Below, piece by piece: positions 18,200-25,250 of a stretch of DNA of 47,794 nucleotides. The notes beneath the pieces were generated by a model that searched no databases, had not been told where the DNA came from, and saw only the letters and a list, made by a program, of their open reading frames with translations. Both the position numbers and the translations under genes were made by a program. The stretch spans positions 1-47,794 of the forward strand of contig NZ_NEUE01000171.1 in the NCBI RefSeq assembly GCF_002910905.1, in the 5' to 3' direction. This stretch comes from Streptomyces sp. SM11. GTDB lineage: Bacteria > Actinomycetota > Actinomycetes > Streptomycetales > Streptomycetaceae. Each line of letters starts with the position of its first letter. Position 1 is the first letter of the stretch.

Positions 18200-19605
18200 C
18201 GGATCACTCCTCTGCGGAGTTTCAGCAGGGCGCCGATGGGGCCGCTGCCCCGGGCGAGACGGGCGTAGACGTCGGTGAGCGCGGTGTGCCAGGGTCCGTC
18301 GGCGTAGGTGGGGTAGGGGTGCACGGTGCGGGCGTAGTCGGAGGGCGTCCAGCCCAGGCGTACCGCCGCCGCGAGATGGGCGATGGTCTCGCCGGCCCTC
18401 GGTGACACGACTGTGGCTCCGACGATCTTGCCGCGCGGGCCCAGCACCAGGGTGGTGAAGCCCTCGGTGCGGCCGTCGGCGACCGCCCGGTCGACCCGGT
18501 CGTTGGCCAAGGTGTGGACGCGTGCGCGGTCGCCGTACTTCGCGTTTGCCTCGTCGGAGGTGAGGCCGACGCGGGCGATCTCGGGATCGGTGTACGTCAC
18601 CCGGGGCACTGCCCGGTAGTCGATGGGGCGGCGCACTCCCAGCAGAGCGTCGACGGCGGCTGCTCCGCCCTGTGTGCCGCCCAGGTGGGTGAAGGCCGAG
18701 CGGCCGGTGACATCTCCGGCGGCGTAGATCCGGTGGTTGGTGGTGCGCAGCCGACCGTCGGTGCGGATATGACCGGCATCGGTGAGTTCCACGGCGGCCG
18801 CCTCCAGGCCGAGCCCGTGCGTGTGGGAATGGCGCCCCGTGACGGCCAGCAGGGCGTCGTAGGGCAGAGGACCACCGGGCCCGTGAACGGCGTCGGCATC
18901 GACTCTCTCGGCGCGGTAGTCGGTCAGTACGGTGACGCCCTCGGCCTCCAGCCGCTCCCGCAGCACCTGCGAGGCCCGGGGCTCCTCGCGCGGTACCAGG
19001 CGGTCCATCGCCTCCACGAGAGTGACCTGCGAGCCGAGCCTGGCGAACGCCTGGCCCAGCTCGCAGCCGATCGGCCCGCCACCGAGCACCACCAGGCGGT
19101 GCGGGAGTTCGGACAGCTCCCAGACCGTGTCGCTGGTCAACGGCCTGCTATCGACCAGGCCGGGGATCGGCCCCAGGGCCGGAGAGGAGCCCGTGGCGAT
19201 CAGGGCGTACCGGAAGGAGACCTCTCGCTCGCCCGCGGTCAGGGTGCCCGGGCCGGTGAAGGACGCCGCGCCGTGGGTGACGTCGACTCCGTACGGGGCG
19301 AGTGCCTCGGCCGAGTCGTGGGGTTCGATCGCGCCGATCGCCTGTTTCACCTCCGCCAGCGCCGCGGCGAGGTCGGCCGGGCCGGACACCGGCGGGAGCC
19401 CGTAGGCAGCGGTACGGCGGACGGCCTGGACGTCGGCGGCGACACGCAGCAGTGCCTTGCTCGGCACACATCCTGTCCATAGGCAGTCCCCGCCCAGGCG
19501 GTCGCGTTCGACAAGCAGCGTACGGGCGCCGAGGCGTCCGGCGGTGCGGGCCGCGGTCAGACCGGCGCTGCCGCCGCCGATGACCACCAGGTCGTACCTC
19601 TTCAT
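18196..19605 (-). CDS. MerA-like FAD-dependent pyridine nucleotide-disulfide oxidoreductase
   Basis: 469 residues with the FAD fold (YDLVVIGGGSAGLTAA), the redox-active disulfide GGDCLWTGCVPSKALL, an NAD(P) fold (LVVLGGGPIGCELGQAFARLG), the second FAD motif (IYAAGDVTG) and a dimerisation domain. It resembles mercuric/lipoamide reductases. It lacks an N-terminal heavy-metal domain and the C-terminal CC pair of true MerA; the tail reads HPYPTYADGPW. The start was placed at the ATG at 19605, where homology begins. It is the first gene of the minus-strand operon, preceded by a GGAAG-N19-GTT promoter-like motif. It probably reduces a disulfide or an oxidised arsenical. Confidence 0.85.
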   Translation of the reverse strand: MKRYDLVVIGGGSAGLTAARTAGRLGARTLLVERDRLGGDCLWTGCVPSKALLRVAADVQAVRRTAAYGLPPVSGPADLAAALAEVKQAIGAIEPHDSAEALAPYGVDVTHGAASFTGPGTLTAGEREVSFRYALIATGSSPALGPIPGLVDSRPLTSDTVWELSELPHRLVVLGGGPIGCELGQAFARLGSQVTLVEAMDRLVPREEPRASQVLRERLEAEGVTVLTDYRAERVDADAVHGPGGPLPYDALLAVTGRHSHTHGLGLEAAAVELTDAGHIRTDGRLRTTNHRIYAAGDVTGRSAFTHLGGTQGGAAAVDALLGVRRPIDYRAVPRVTYTDPEIARVGLTSDEANAKYGDRARVHTLANDRVDRAVADGRTEGFTTLVLGPRGKIVGATVVSPRAGETIAHLAAAVRLGWTPSDYARTVHPYPTYADGPWHTALTDVYARLARGSGPIGALLKLRRGVIR

Positions 19606-19671
19606 GGCGCGGAACTCTCTGTCGGTGCGCCGTCGTGGGACGGCCGGCGCGCGGGCGTGGGACGTGAAGGG

Positions 19672-19698
19672 AACCCGGTGACACCGTTGTGGCCTTCC
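19672..19698 (-). promoter_or_regulatory. ECF-type promoter candidate for the radical SAM operon
   Basis: On the minus strand GGAAG (19698-19694) is followed by 19 bases and GTTCCC (19674-19669). This matches four other sites in this cluster in both elements and spacing. It lies 66 nt before the MerA-like start codon. The fifth base of the -35 element is G instead of T. Confidence 0.65.
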
Positions 19699-19770
19699 CT
19701 TCCCCGCCCCCACGATCACGGTCGCGATGGGCCTCCCGCTTCATCCGCGCGCCTGCGGCGTGTCCGAAAC

Positions 19771-19797
19771 GGAATGCGTGACCAGCCCGGCAGGGTT
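19771..19797 (+). promoter_or_regulatory. ECF-type promoter candidate for the methyltransferase-TVP38 operon
   Basis: GGAAT at 19771-19775, 19 bases, then GTTCCC at 19795-19800. It is 60 nt before the ATG at 19858, the same distance as at arsM. It is divergent to the minus-strand motif at 19672-19698 in the same intergenic region. Confidence 0.7.
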
Positions 19798-19857
19798 CCC
19801 GAGGGAAGCACAGGGGCGCGAGCCGCCTCCATGAGTCACAGGAGGGGCGAGGGCTGG

Positions 19858-20637
19858 ATGGACGAACCGGACTGGCGGCGCTTCATCACCGCATACCACC
19901 AGGAGCACGCCGGCATCACCGAGCAACTGTTCTCCCTGGCCGACATCTCCCCCTACGCCTGGCTGGCCGAACCGCTGCGAGGCATCGAGGGCACGGTCCT
20001 CGACCTGGCCTGCGGTTCGGCACCCACCCGTCAGGAACTCCCGGACGCCGACTGGGTCGGGGTCGACCTTTCGGCAGAGGAACTCGCCGAGGCGGCCCGA
20101 CGGGGGCGCGGGCCGCTGGTGCGGGCCGCAGCGGACGCGCTCCCCGCTGCCTCGGCGAGCGTCGGGGCGGTCTGCGCGGCCATGTGCCTGCCGGTGGTCA
20201 CACCCCTGCCGCAGTCGTTGGGAGAGACCCGGCGTGTGTTGCGGCCTGGCGGGACGCTCGTGGCGCTGGTGCCCTCCCAGTCCGGGCTCTCCCCATCCGG
20301 CATGCTCGGCTGGGTCCGGGTGATGGCGGCCCTGCGCGCCGTACGCCAGCCGTGGCCCAACCCGCAGGCCCGCGACGGACTTCCCGCACTGCTGCGCACA
20401 GCGGGGTTCCGCGTCCGCCGCGACGAGCGACACGTCTTCACCCTCGCCATCGACTCGGCCGACGCGGCGGCCCTGCTGGCAGATGCCCTCTACCTGCCCG
20501 GCCTCACCACCCACCGGGCTCAGGCCGCCAAGCGCTCCCTCGCGAGATGGGCGACCCCGGGGCGGCGTCTGGAACTGCCACTGCGTCGCGTCGTGGCCGA
20601 ACTTCCGATCGAACAGCAGTCACAGGAGACGACATGA
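19858..20637 (+). CDS. Class I SAM-dependent methyltransferase
   Basis: 259 residues. The SAM-binding motif I is VLDLACGSAPTR near residues 48-59, followed by WVGVDLSAEELA. Motif post-I/IV is AAADALPAASASVGAVCAAMCLP, then RRVLRPGGTLVALVPS. It belongs to the UbiE-like methyltransferases with an atypical GSAP glycine loop. The ATG at 19858 has GGAGGGG 10 nt upstream; a further ATG lies 27 nt before it. It overlaps the TVP38 gene (ATGA) and shares the cluster's promoter motif. The substrate is unknown; it may modify the arsenical or its sugar. Confidence 0.8.
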   Translation: MDEPDWRRFITAYHQEHAGITEQLFSLADISPYAWLAEPLRGIEGTVLDLACGSAPTRQELPDADWVGVDLSAEELAEAARRGRGPLVRAAADALPAASASVGAVCAAMCLPVVTPLPQSLGETRRVLRPGGTLVALVPSQSGLSPSGMLGWVRVMAALRAVRQPWPNPQARDGLPALLRTAGFRVRRDERHVFTLAIDSADAAALLADALYLPGLTTHRAQAAKRSLARWATPGRRLELPLRRVVAELPIEQQSQETT

Positions 20638-21386
20638 ACCGCCCGGCAGCCCGCTCCTCCGCAACCGAGCTCCCACCGCCCGTCACGGACGCGGACGAGG
20701 AGGGGCGGCGGCCGGGACGTGCGGCGTGGATACGGCTGGCCTTCCTCGTGGCTCTGCTCCTGACGCTCGGCTCCTGGGTGGCGCTGGGGGGCGGAGACCT
20801 GTTGCGGGAGGTGCGCCAGTGGGTTGACTCGCTCGGGATATGGGGGCCGGTCGTCTTCGCGGTCGTCTACGCCCTGGCTGTGACGGCTCTCCTGCCCGGC
20901 TCTGTGCTCACCGCCTCCGCCGGTGCGCTGTTCGGACTTGCGGTGGGGGCCGGCGCGGTGCTCGTGGGCGCGACGGCGGGGGCGGCCCTCTCCTTCGGAC
21001 TGGCACGCTGGCTGGGGCGTCCGGTGGTCGCCCGGTACGCGGGCTCGGGGCGGCTGGCGCGGCTGGACGCCTTTCTGACGCGCCAGGGCTTCGTGGCAGT
21101 CCTGCTCGTGCGGCTGGTGCCGCTGTTTCCCTTCTCGGTGATCAACTACGGGGCCGGGGTGGCCGGTGTCCGTTTCTCCTCCTACGTCACAGCCACCGCC
21201 CTGGGCATCATCCCGGGCACCCTCGTCTACACCGGGCTCGGCGGATCTCTGGGCGACCCCGGCTCTCCCGGGCTGTGGATCGCGCTGGGCGCTCTGCTGG
21301 TGCTGAGCGCGGGCGGCTGGTGGGCGGGACGGGTGCTCCGCTCCCGCGGCGCAGGGGGTCAGCGCGCAGCTGCCGATAGCCGGTGA
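20634..21386 (+). CDS. TVP38/TMEM64 (VTT domain) membrane protein
   Basis: 250 residues with about six hydrophobic segments and the VTT/DedA-like core. Landmarks are YALAVTALLPGSVLTASAGALFG, GATAGAALSFGLARWLGR and VRLVPLFPFSVINYGAGVAGV. Such proteins are membrane lipid- or small-molecule-handling factors of uncertain biochemistry. They recur beside mercuric-reductase-like and rSAM/selenodomain genes. The start overlaps the methyltransferase stop by four bases. The 3' end runs into a decayed gene on the other strand. Confidence 0.85.
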   Translation: MNRPAARSSATELPPPVTDADEEGRRPGRAAWIRLAFLVALLLTLGSWVALGGGDLLREVRQWVDSLGIWGPVVFAVVYALAVTALLPGSVLTASAGALFGLAVGAGAVLVGATAGAALSFGLARWLGRPVVARYAGSGRLARLDAFLTRQGFVAVLLVRLVPLFPFSVINYGAGVAGVRFSSYVTATALGIIPGTLVYTGLGGSLGDPGSPGLWIALGALLVLSAGGWWAGRVLRSRGAGGQRAAADSR

Positions 21387-21804
21387 CGACACGGTGGGCC
21401 GCGGTGACAGCGACCACCGCGGCCCGGACCCAGGCGATGGTGTGGGCGAAGCCGGGCAGCAGGCACCACAGCGTGTGCACGGCGATGGTCTCGGCGCCCT
21501 CGGCCAGGCCGCCCAGGAGGTTCAGCGACCGGCCTCCCGACCGGCGATCGACACCGCGGCGCCCGATGCGCTCGGCGATGGAGCAGAAGGCCAGGAAGAC
21601 CGTGCCGTTGACGTAGTAGGCGAGCAGGACGAGCAGGAACGGGGGTGGTCGGCCGCCCCCGCCGACGGCGACGCCGACGACGAACGCTCCGTAGACGAGG
21701 AAGTCGGCACTGATGTCGAGGAAGCCACCCGCTCCACTGCGGTCCGCTGTGCCGCGGCGGCGGGCCGGCGGACCGCCCGGACCGTCGGCGATCCGGGACT
21801 CCGG
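21359..21804 (-). pseudogene. Decayed CDP-alcohol phosphatidyltransferase
   Basis: The minus-strand frame reads ADGPGGPPARRRG, then GGFLDISADFLVYGAFVVG, FLLVLLAYYVNGTVFLAFCSIAERIG and HTIAWVRAAVVAVTAAHRVVTGYRQLRA. This is the core and C-terminal membrane part of a CDP-alcohol phosphatidyltransferase. The signature D-x2-D-G-x2-A-R-x8-G-x3-D-x3-D is damaged: the second Asp is Gly and the spacing is two residues too long. A stop codon at 21805-21807 cuts off the N-terminus, and no start codon is apparent. The end runs on into the TVP38 gene. Intact, it could have attached a polar head group to a lipid, as arsenosugar phospholipids would require. Confidence 0.6.
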
Positions 21805-21847
21805 TCAGCGGAACCGGCCGAGCTTTCCGTCGTGCTCTGACAAAGAG

Positions 21848-21874
21848 GGAATGGCGACGGCCGCGCAGCGGGTT
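21848..21874 (+). promoter_or_regulatory. ECF-type promoter candidate for arsM
   Basis: GGAAT at 21848-21852 (preceded by G), 19 bases, then GTTTCCG at 21872-21878. It is 60 nt before the arsM start codon at 21935. It resembles the Streptomyces sigma-R consensus GGAAT/GTT and matches four neighbours exactly in spacing. Confidence 0.75.
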
Positions 21875-21934
21875 TCCGTCGCGGCCCGGCGAAGAGCCGG
21901 CTGGCGCACGGCAGCTCACTCATCAGGGAGAGAC

Positions 21935-23014
21935 ATGGCGACGACCGACGTATCCACAGACCAGCAGGCAGCCGAGGCGTCCGTCGCGCAATCGGTCAGG
22001 GACTACTACGGCAGGGTCCTCGCCTCCTCCGCGGACCTGAAGACAACGGCCTGCTGCACGGACGTGGCACCACCACCCCATGTCGCCGCGGCGCTCGCCG
22101 AGGTCCACGACGAGGTCATGGAGCGCTTCTACGGCTGCGGCTCGCCCATCCCGCCCGCCCTGGAAGGAGCCACCGTGCTCGACCTGGGCTGTGGCAGCGG
22201 CCGGGACATCTACGTGCTCTCCCAACTGGTCGGCCCGACAGGCCGTGTGATCGGCGTCGACATGACCGAGGAGCAGCTCGCCGTGGCCCGCCGCCACCAG
22301 GACTGGCACGCCGAACGGTTCGGCCACGCCAACACCGACTTCCGGCACGGCTGCATCGAGGACCTGGCCGGGGCAGGAATCCCGGACGCCTCCGTGGACG
22401 TCGTGGTCTCCAACTGCGTGGTGAACCTCTCCCCGGACAAGCCGCGCGTCCTGTCCGAGATCTTCCGCGTCCTCAAACCCGGCGGTGAGCTGTACTTCTC
22501 CGACATCTTCTCCGACCGGCGCCTGCCCGCCTCACTGCTCGACGACCCGGTCCTGGTCGGCGAATGCCTCGCCGGCGCCCTGTACACGGAGGACTTCCGC
22601 CGTGCTCTGGAAAGCACCGGCTGCCCGGACGCCCGTACCTTGGCTGCCTCCCCGGTGACGATCAGTGACCCGGACATCGAGCGGAAGATCGGCTTCGCCG
22701 CCTTCACCTCCCGTACCGTCCGTGCTTTCAAACTTCCCCTGGAGGACCGCTGCGAGGACTACGGCCAGGTCGCCGTTTACCACGGCACCATCGCCGAGTA
22801 CCCGCACGCCTTCGATCTCGACGACCATCACCGCTTCCAGACCGGCAAACCGGCGCTCGTCTGCGGCAACACCGCTGACATGCTTGCCGCCACCCGCTAC
22901 GCCGCTCACTTCACCGTCACCGGTGACAAGAGCCGGCACTTCGGCCTGTTCCCCTGCGCCCCCGCGGAGGGAGCAGCCGCGCCGGGCCCGGGCGCCGCGC
23001 CCGGATGTTGCTGA
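21935..23014 (+). CDS. arsM: Arsenite S-adenosylmethionine methyltransferase
   Basis: 359 residues. ArsM methylates As(III) stepwise with SAM. The four functional cysteines of characterised ArsM enzymes are matched: Cys40/41 (TTACCTD), Cys68 (FYGCGSP), Cys161 (VVSNCVVNLSPDKP) and Cys211 (GECLAGALY). The SAM motif is VLDLGCGSGRDIYVLSQLVG near 81-100. The N-terminal VRDYYGRVLASSADLKTTACC is diagnostic. A C-terminal domain ends in a Cys-Cys pair (GCC). The ATG at 21935 follows AGGGAG. It stands alone after its own GGAAT-N19-GTT motif and just before the sigma locus. In this context it should make the mono- or dimethylarsenical that a radical SAM enzyme then adenosylates. Confidence 0.92.
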   Translation: MATTDVSTDQQAAEASVAQSVRDYYGRVLASSADLKTTACCTDVAPPPHVAAALAEVHDEVMERFYGCGSPIPPALEGATVLDLGCGSGRDIYVLSQLVGPTGRVIGVDMTEEQLAVARRHQDWHAERFGHANTDFRHGCIEDLAGAGIPDASVDVVVSNCVVNLSPDKPRVLSEIFRVLKPGGELYFSDIFSDRRLPASLLDDPVLVGECLAGALYTEDFRRALESTGCPDARTLAASPVTISDPDIERKIGFAAFTSRTVRAFKLPLEDRCEDYGQVAVYHGTIAEYPHAFDLDDHHRFQTGKPALVCGNTADMLAATRYAAHFTVTGDKSRHFGLFPCAPAEGAAAPGPGAAPGCC

Positions 23015-23046
23015 TCAGCCTGCCCGCGGGCCGGGACCGGCGGCCG

Positions 23047-23358
23047 TCAACCGCTGGGCCGGTTCCGGCCCGTCGGCGCGCTGAGGTCCTGCGCGAAGCG
23101 CCTCACACGGGCCGACGCGAGGGAAGGGGGCGTCCGCTGGGGACTGTGCCGGAGCGACGCCCTGATCAGTCGCAGAAGCTGCAGACTCCCACTGCAGGCC
23201 CAGCAGCAGGCGACGTGGGCGGCCACCTGCATACGGTGCGCACCGGTGAGCTCCCCGTCGGCGTACGCCTCCACCTCGCCGCGCAGCCGCACATGCCGGA
23301 TCCTCTCCCGGCACTCGGCCCACACTCGCCCTGGCCCAGGAACACGCTGCCTTGTCAT
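23047..23358 (-). CDS. Small zinc-finger (zf-HC2, anti-sigma-like) protein, predicted leaderless
   Basis: 103 residues. The domain ECRERIRHVRLRGEVEAYADGE continues into HRMQVAAHVACCWACSGSL, giving the H-x3-C-x2-C part of a ZAS zinc-binding anti-sigma motif (His48, Cys52, Cys55). The first ligand position, 26 residues earlier, is His22 instead of Cys. There is no membrane segment. The ATG at 23358 lies exactly 8 nt after the GTT of a GGAAT-N19-GTT motif, so the mRNA would be leaderless; the same is true of the divergent sigma gene. It could be a second anti-sigma factor or a decoy. Confidence 0.6.
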   Translation of the reverse strand: MTRQRVPGPGRVWAECRERIRHVRLRGEVEAYADGELTGAHRMQVAAHVACCWACSGSLQLLRLIRASLRHSPQRTPPSLASARVRRFAQDLSAPTGRNRPSG

Positions 23359-23366
23359 GCAGCGGA

Positions 23367-23393
23367 AACCCCTCCAGGCGTACGCGGCATTCC
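23367..23393 (-). promoter_or_regulatory. ECF-type promoter candidate for the small zinc-finger gene
   Basis: On the minus strand GGAAT (23393-23389), 19 bases, then GTTTCCG (23369-23363). The GTT ends 8 nt before the ATG at 23358. The spacer also ends in AGGG, as in the divergent sigma promoter. Confidence 0.7.
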
Positions 23394-23420
23394 AGCTTGC
23401 GCTGGGCTCCTCGCCCGGCC

Positions 23421-23456
23421 CCTTCGGTCCACAACGGCATCGGAGTGGACCGAAGG
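23421..23456. repeat. Perfect 12-bp inverted repeat between divergent promoters
   Basis: CCTTCGGTCCAC at 23421-23432 and GTGGACCGAAGG at 23445-23456 are exact reverse complements around a 12-bp spacer. The centre (about 23438) lies within 3 bp of the midpoint between the two divergent GGAAT elements at 23389-23393 and 23479-23483. This is a good operator candidate, or a cruciform or hairpin. Confidence 0.75.
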
Positions 23457-23478
23457 ACACAAGAAGAAGGAAGAAGAT

Positions 23479-23505
23479 GGAATGCGGGTCCAGGTAGAAG
23501 GGGTT
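23479..23505 (+). promoter_or_regulatory. ECF-type autoregulatory promoter candidate for the sigma gene
   Basis: GGAAT at 23479-23483, 19 bases, then GTTTCCG at 23503-23509. The GTT ends 8 nt before the GTG at 23514, which points to a leaderless message and positive autoregulation. Confidence 0.72.
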
Positions 23506-23513
23506 TCCGCCGT

Positions 23514-24083
23514 GTGGAAGACCAAGTGACAGCGCCACCGGATCCTGCGGACCCGCAGGGCCAGGCGTTCGCCGCCTATGTGCTGCCGGAGGTGGAGGTG
23601 CTGCTGCGGGTGGCGATGACGCTGACCGCGCAGCCGGCGGACGCCGAGGACCTCGTGCAGGACACCTTGCTGCGCGCCTACCGGGCCATCGACGGCTTCG
23701 ACGGGAAACATCCGCGCGCGTGGCTGCTGACCATCATGCGGCGGGCGGAGATCAACCGGCACCGCCGTCGGCGTCCGCACCTCCTGGACGATCCGGACGC
23801 CGATCTGGACCGGCTCAGCTCCACGGGCCCGAGCGGATCGGCGGAAGAGATCGTGGTGGGTGAGGCGTTCGACGAGGTGGTGGCCGAGGCCCTGGGCGCG
23901 CTGCCGGACAAACACCGCCAGGTGGTGCAGTTGGTGGACATCGACGGCCTCACCTATGCAGAGGCCGCCCACCTGCTGGACGTGCCCGAGGGCACCGTGA
24001 TGAGCCGGCTGCACCGGGCGCGCAAACGGATACGGGCGCGGCTGGCCACAGCAGGACTGGCACCGAAGCGAGGTGTGATGTGA
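23514..24083 (+). CDS. ECF RNA polymerase sigma factor (SigR-like)
   Basis: 189 residues with the sigma-70 region 2 (LLRVAMTLTAQPADAEDLVQDTLLRA and PRAWLLTIMRRAEINRHRR) and region 4 (LPDKHRQVVQLVDIDGLTYAEAAHLLDVPEGTVMSRLHRARKRIR). The GTG at 23514 is preferred because it sits 8 nt after the promoter-like GTT, exactly as in the divergent gene; a GTG at 23526 is the alternative. Its stop overlaps the anti-sigma start (GTGA). It is likely to read its own promoter and the GGAA(T/G)-N19-GTT sites upstream of arsM and the radical SAM and methyltransferase operons. Confidence 0.88.
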   Translation: MEDQVTAPPDPADPQGQAFAAYVLPEVEVLLRVAMTLTAQPADAEDLVQDTLLRAYRAIDGFDGKHPRAWLLTIMRRAEINRHRRRRPHLLDDPDADLDRLSSTGPSGSAEEIVVGEAFDEVVAEALGALPDKHRQVVQLVDIDGLTYAEAAHLLDVPEGTVMSRLHRARKRIRARLATAGLAPKRGVM

Positions 24084-24403
24084 ACAAGCGTCCATGGTGG
24101 CGGCGTCCAGCGGCAGAGCGCCGAATGAACTGCCTGCAGGTCGCGCGAGTGCTGCAGTCCTACCTCGACGGCGAAACGAACGAGGTCACCGCGCGCCGGG
24201 TCGCCGCGCACCTGGAGGACTGCCGCCGCTGCGGCCTCGAAGCGTCCGTCTACCAAGAGATCCACGACGCTCTCGCGCGCCGGGCAGAGCCCGACAGCCG
24301 GGTGGTGGAGCGCTTGCACGCCTTCGGCGCTTCGCTCCTGAGCGATCCGCAGACCGGGGACGACGACGCCCAACACGGCACCACGCCCCCGGCAGGCGCC
24401 TAG
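24080..24403 (+). CDS. Soluble zinc-binding (ZAS) anti-sigma factor, RsrA-like
   Basis: 107 residues with no membrane segment. Cys18, His44, Cys48 and Cys51 have exactly the spacing of RsrA (C-x25-H-x3-C-x2-C), in MNCLQVARVLQSYLDGE and AAHLEDCRRC. ZAS proteins release their sigma factor when the zinc thiolates are oxidised or modified. As(III) or methylarsenicals could do the same; that is inference from the neighbouring genes. It is translationally coupled to the sigma factor by a 4-bp overlap. The C-terminal 40 residues are polar and probably unstructured. Confidence 0.85.
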   Translation: MNKRPWWRRPAAERRMNCLQVARVLQSYLDGETNEVTARRVAAHLEDCRRCGLEASVYQEIHDALARRAEPDSRVVERLHAFGASLLSDPQTGDDDAQHGTTPPAGA

Positions 24404-24753
24404 CGCGATGACGCTGGACAGCCCCGCTCGACCTCGGCCGCATTGGCACGGGCATCGGTCAGCAGGGACAAGGCCCACGCCGGGGCCCTGCGCAGGACCT
24501 CGTTCTCCTGCTCCAGGAGCCGGATGCGCTTGCGGGCCTCGCGCAGTTCGGCCGACTCACTCGACACCTGCGCGGGCTTGGCGCCGCCCTCGTCGGTGTC
24601 GGCTCGGCGCAGCCACTTCGACAGCGTGATCGGGTGGACGCCGAAGTCGGCGGCGATCTGTTCCAGCGTGACGCCGGGCTCCCGGTTGCGCGCGACCCGC
24701 ACGACGTCCTCCCGGAACTCCTTCGGATACGGCTTGGGCGCTGCAACATCCAT
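24400..24753 (-). pseudogene. IS3-family OrfA fragment
   Basis: The translation from the ATG at 24753 is MDVAAPKPYPKEFREDVVRVA followed by LEQIAADFGVHPITLSKWLRRAD and LREARKRIRLLEQENEVLRRA, a typical OrfA HTH and zipper. After LRRA the homology is lost in an unrelated tail and no OrfB follows. It is a remnant, positioned immediately after the anti-sigma gene and overlapping its stop. Confidence 0.7.
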
Positions 24754-24863
24754 CCAGGCCACCTCTCAGCAAGCCAGGTCAGGTGTCACCTATCCATGCA
24801 GCAGTCCCAAGGTCCCGGCGACGAAGGAGCTGGTCTACCAGCTGATTGCGGCGGAACGGGGTC

Positions 24864-25016
24864 GTGCGTGAGCACGCGTTCGCGCACTTGCAGAACTGGC
24901 ATGTGCTGACCGGGCTCCGCCTCGCCGTGAGGTGGGCCACCCTGCTCGTCAGCGCCGTGCTGATTCTCGCTCAGCAGGAAAGTCTCCCGCTGACCGACGA
25001 TCTTCGTGCCAGCTAA
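24864..25016 (+). pseudogene. C-terminal fragment of an IS5-type transposase
   Basis: The frame reads VREHAFAHLQNWHVLTGLRL and continues AVRWATLLVSAVLILAQQE to a TAA at 25014-25016. This is the Glu-containing end of a DDE_Tnp_4-type transposase, parallel to VEHGFGHLKNWRTLTKLR at about 11170. Nothing upstream continues the protein. Confidence 0.65.
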
Positions 25017-25250
25017 CCACCACCGACCGTACGGGCACGGCATCACCTCCCACGCTACCCCCGTGACCTGCACGTTCAGGAAGTCAGTCGGATCCGGGGC
25101 TCCATGCGTTAGCCGCCCCTGACGGTGGTGTTGGGCCGATTGGCGTATGACGATGTATCACTATTTGATCCATTGTATGCAGAATGCTCGCAACGCACTG
25201 TCAGCGAACGTGGGCCGAGGTGCACCCGCGCGGGAAGGTGAGGGTTCTTC

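Noticed and set aside
18196..19605. Mercuric reductase of a mer operon
   Set aside because: It lacks the C-terminal vicinal cysteines and there is no merR, merT, merP or merB nearby, so a mercury role is not supported.
21394..21840. Plus-strand open frame before arsM
   Set aside because: It is antisense to the decayed CDP-alcohol phosphatidyltransferase, Asp/Gly-rich, without motif or start signal.
12354..23014. Arsonate/arsenoenolpyruvate-type organoarsenical cluster as known from S. lividans
   Set aside because: No phosphoenolpyruvate-mutase-like or arsenoenolpyruvate synthase-like gene is visible. The gene set fits the ArsM/rSAM/nucleoside-phosphorylase logic better.
25120..25200. AT-richer patch before the first DUF11 gene considered as a sigma-70 promoter
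   Set aside because: No pair of -35/-10 hexamers with acceptable spacing could be fixed by eye. A promoter is likely there, but I cannot place it.
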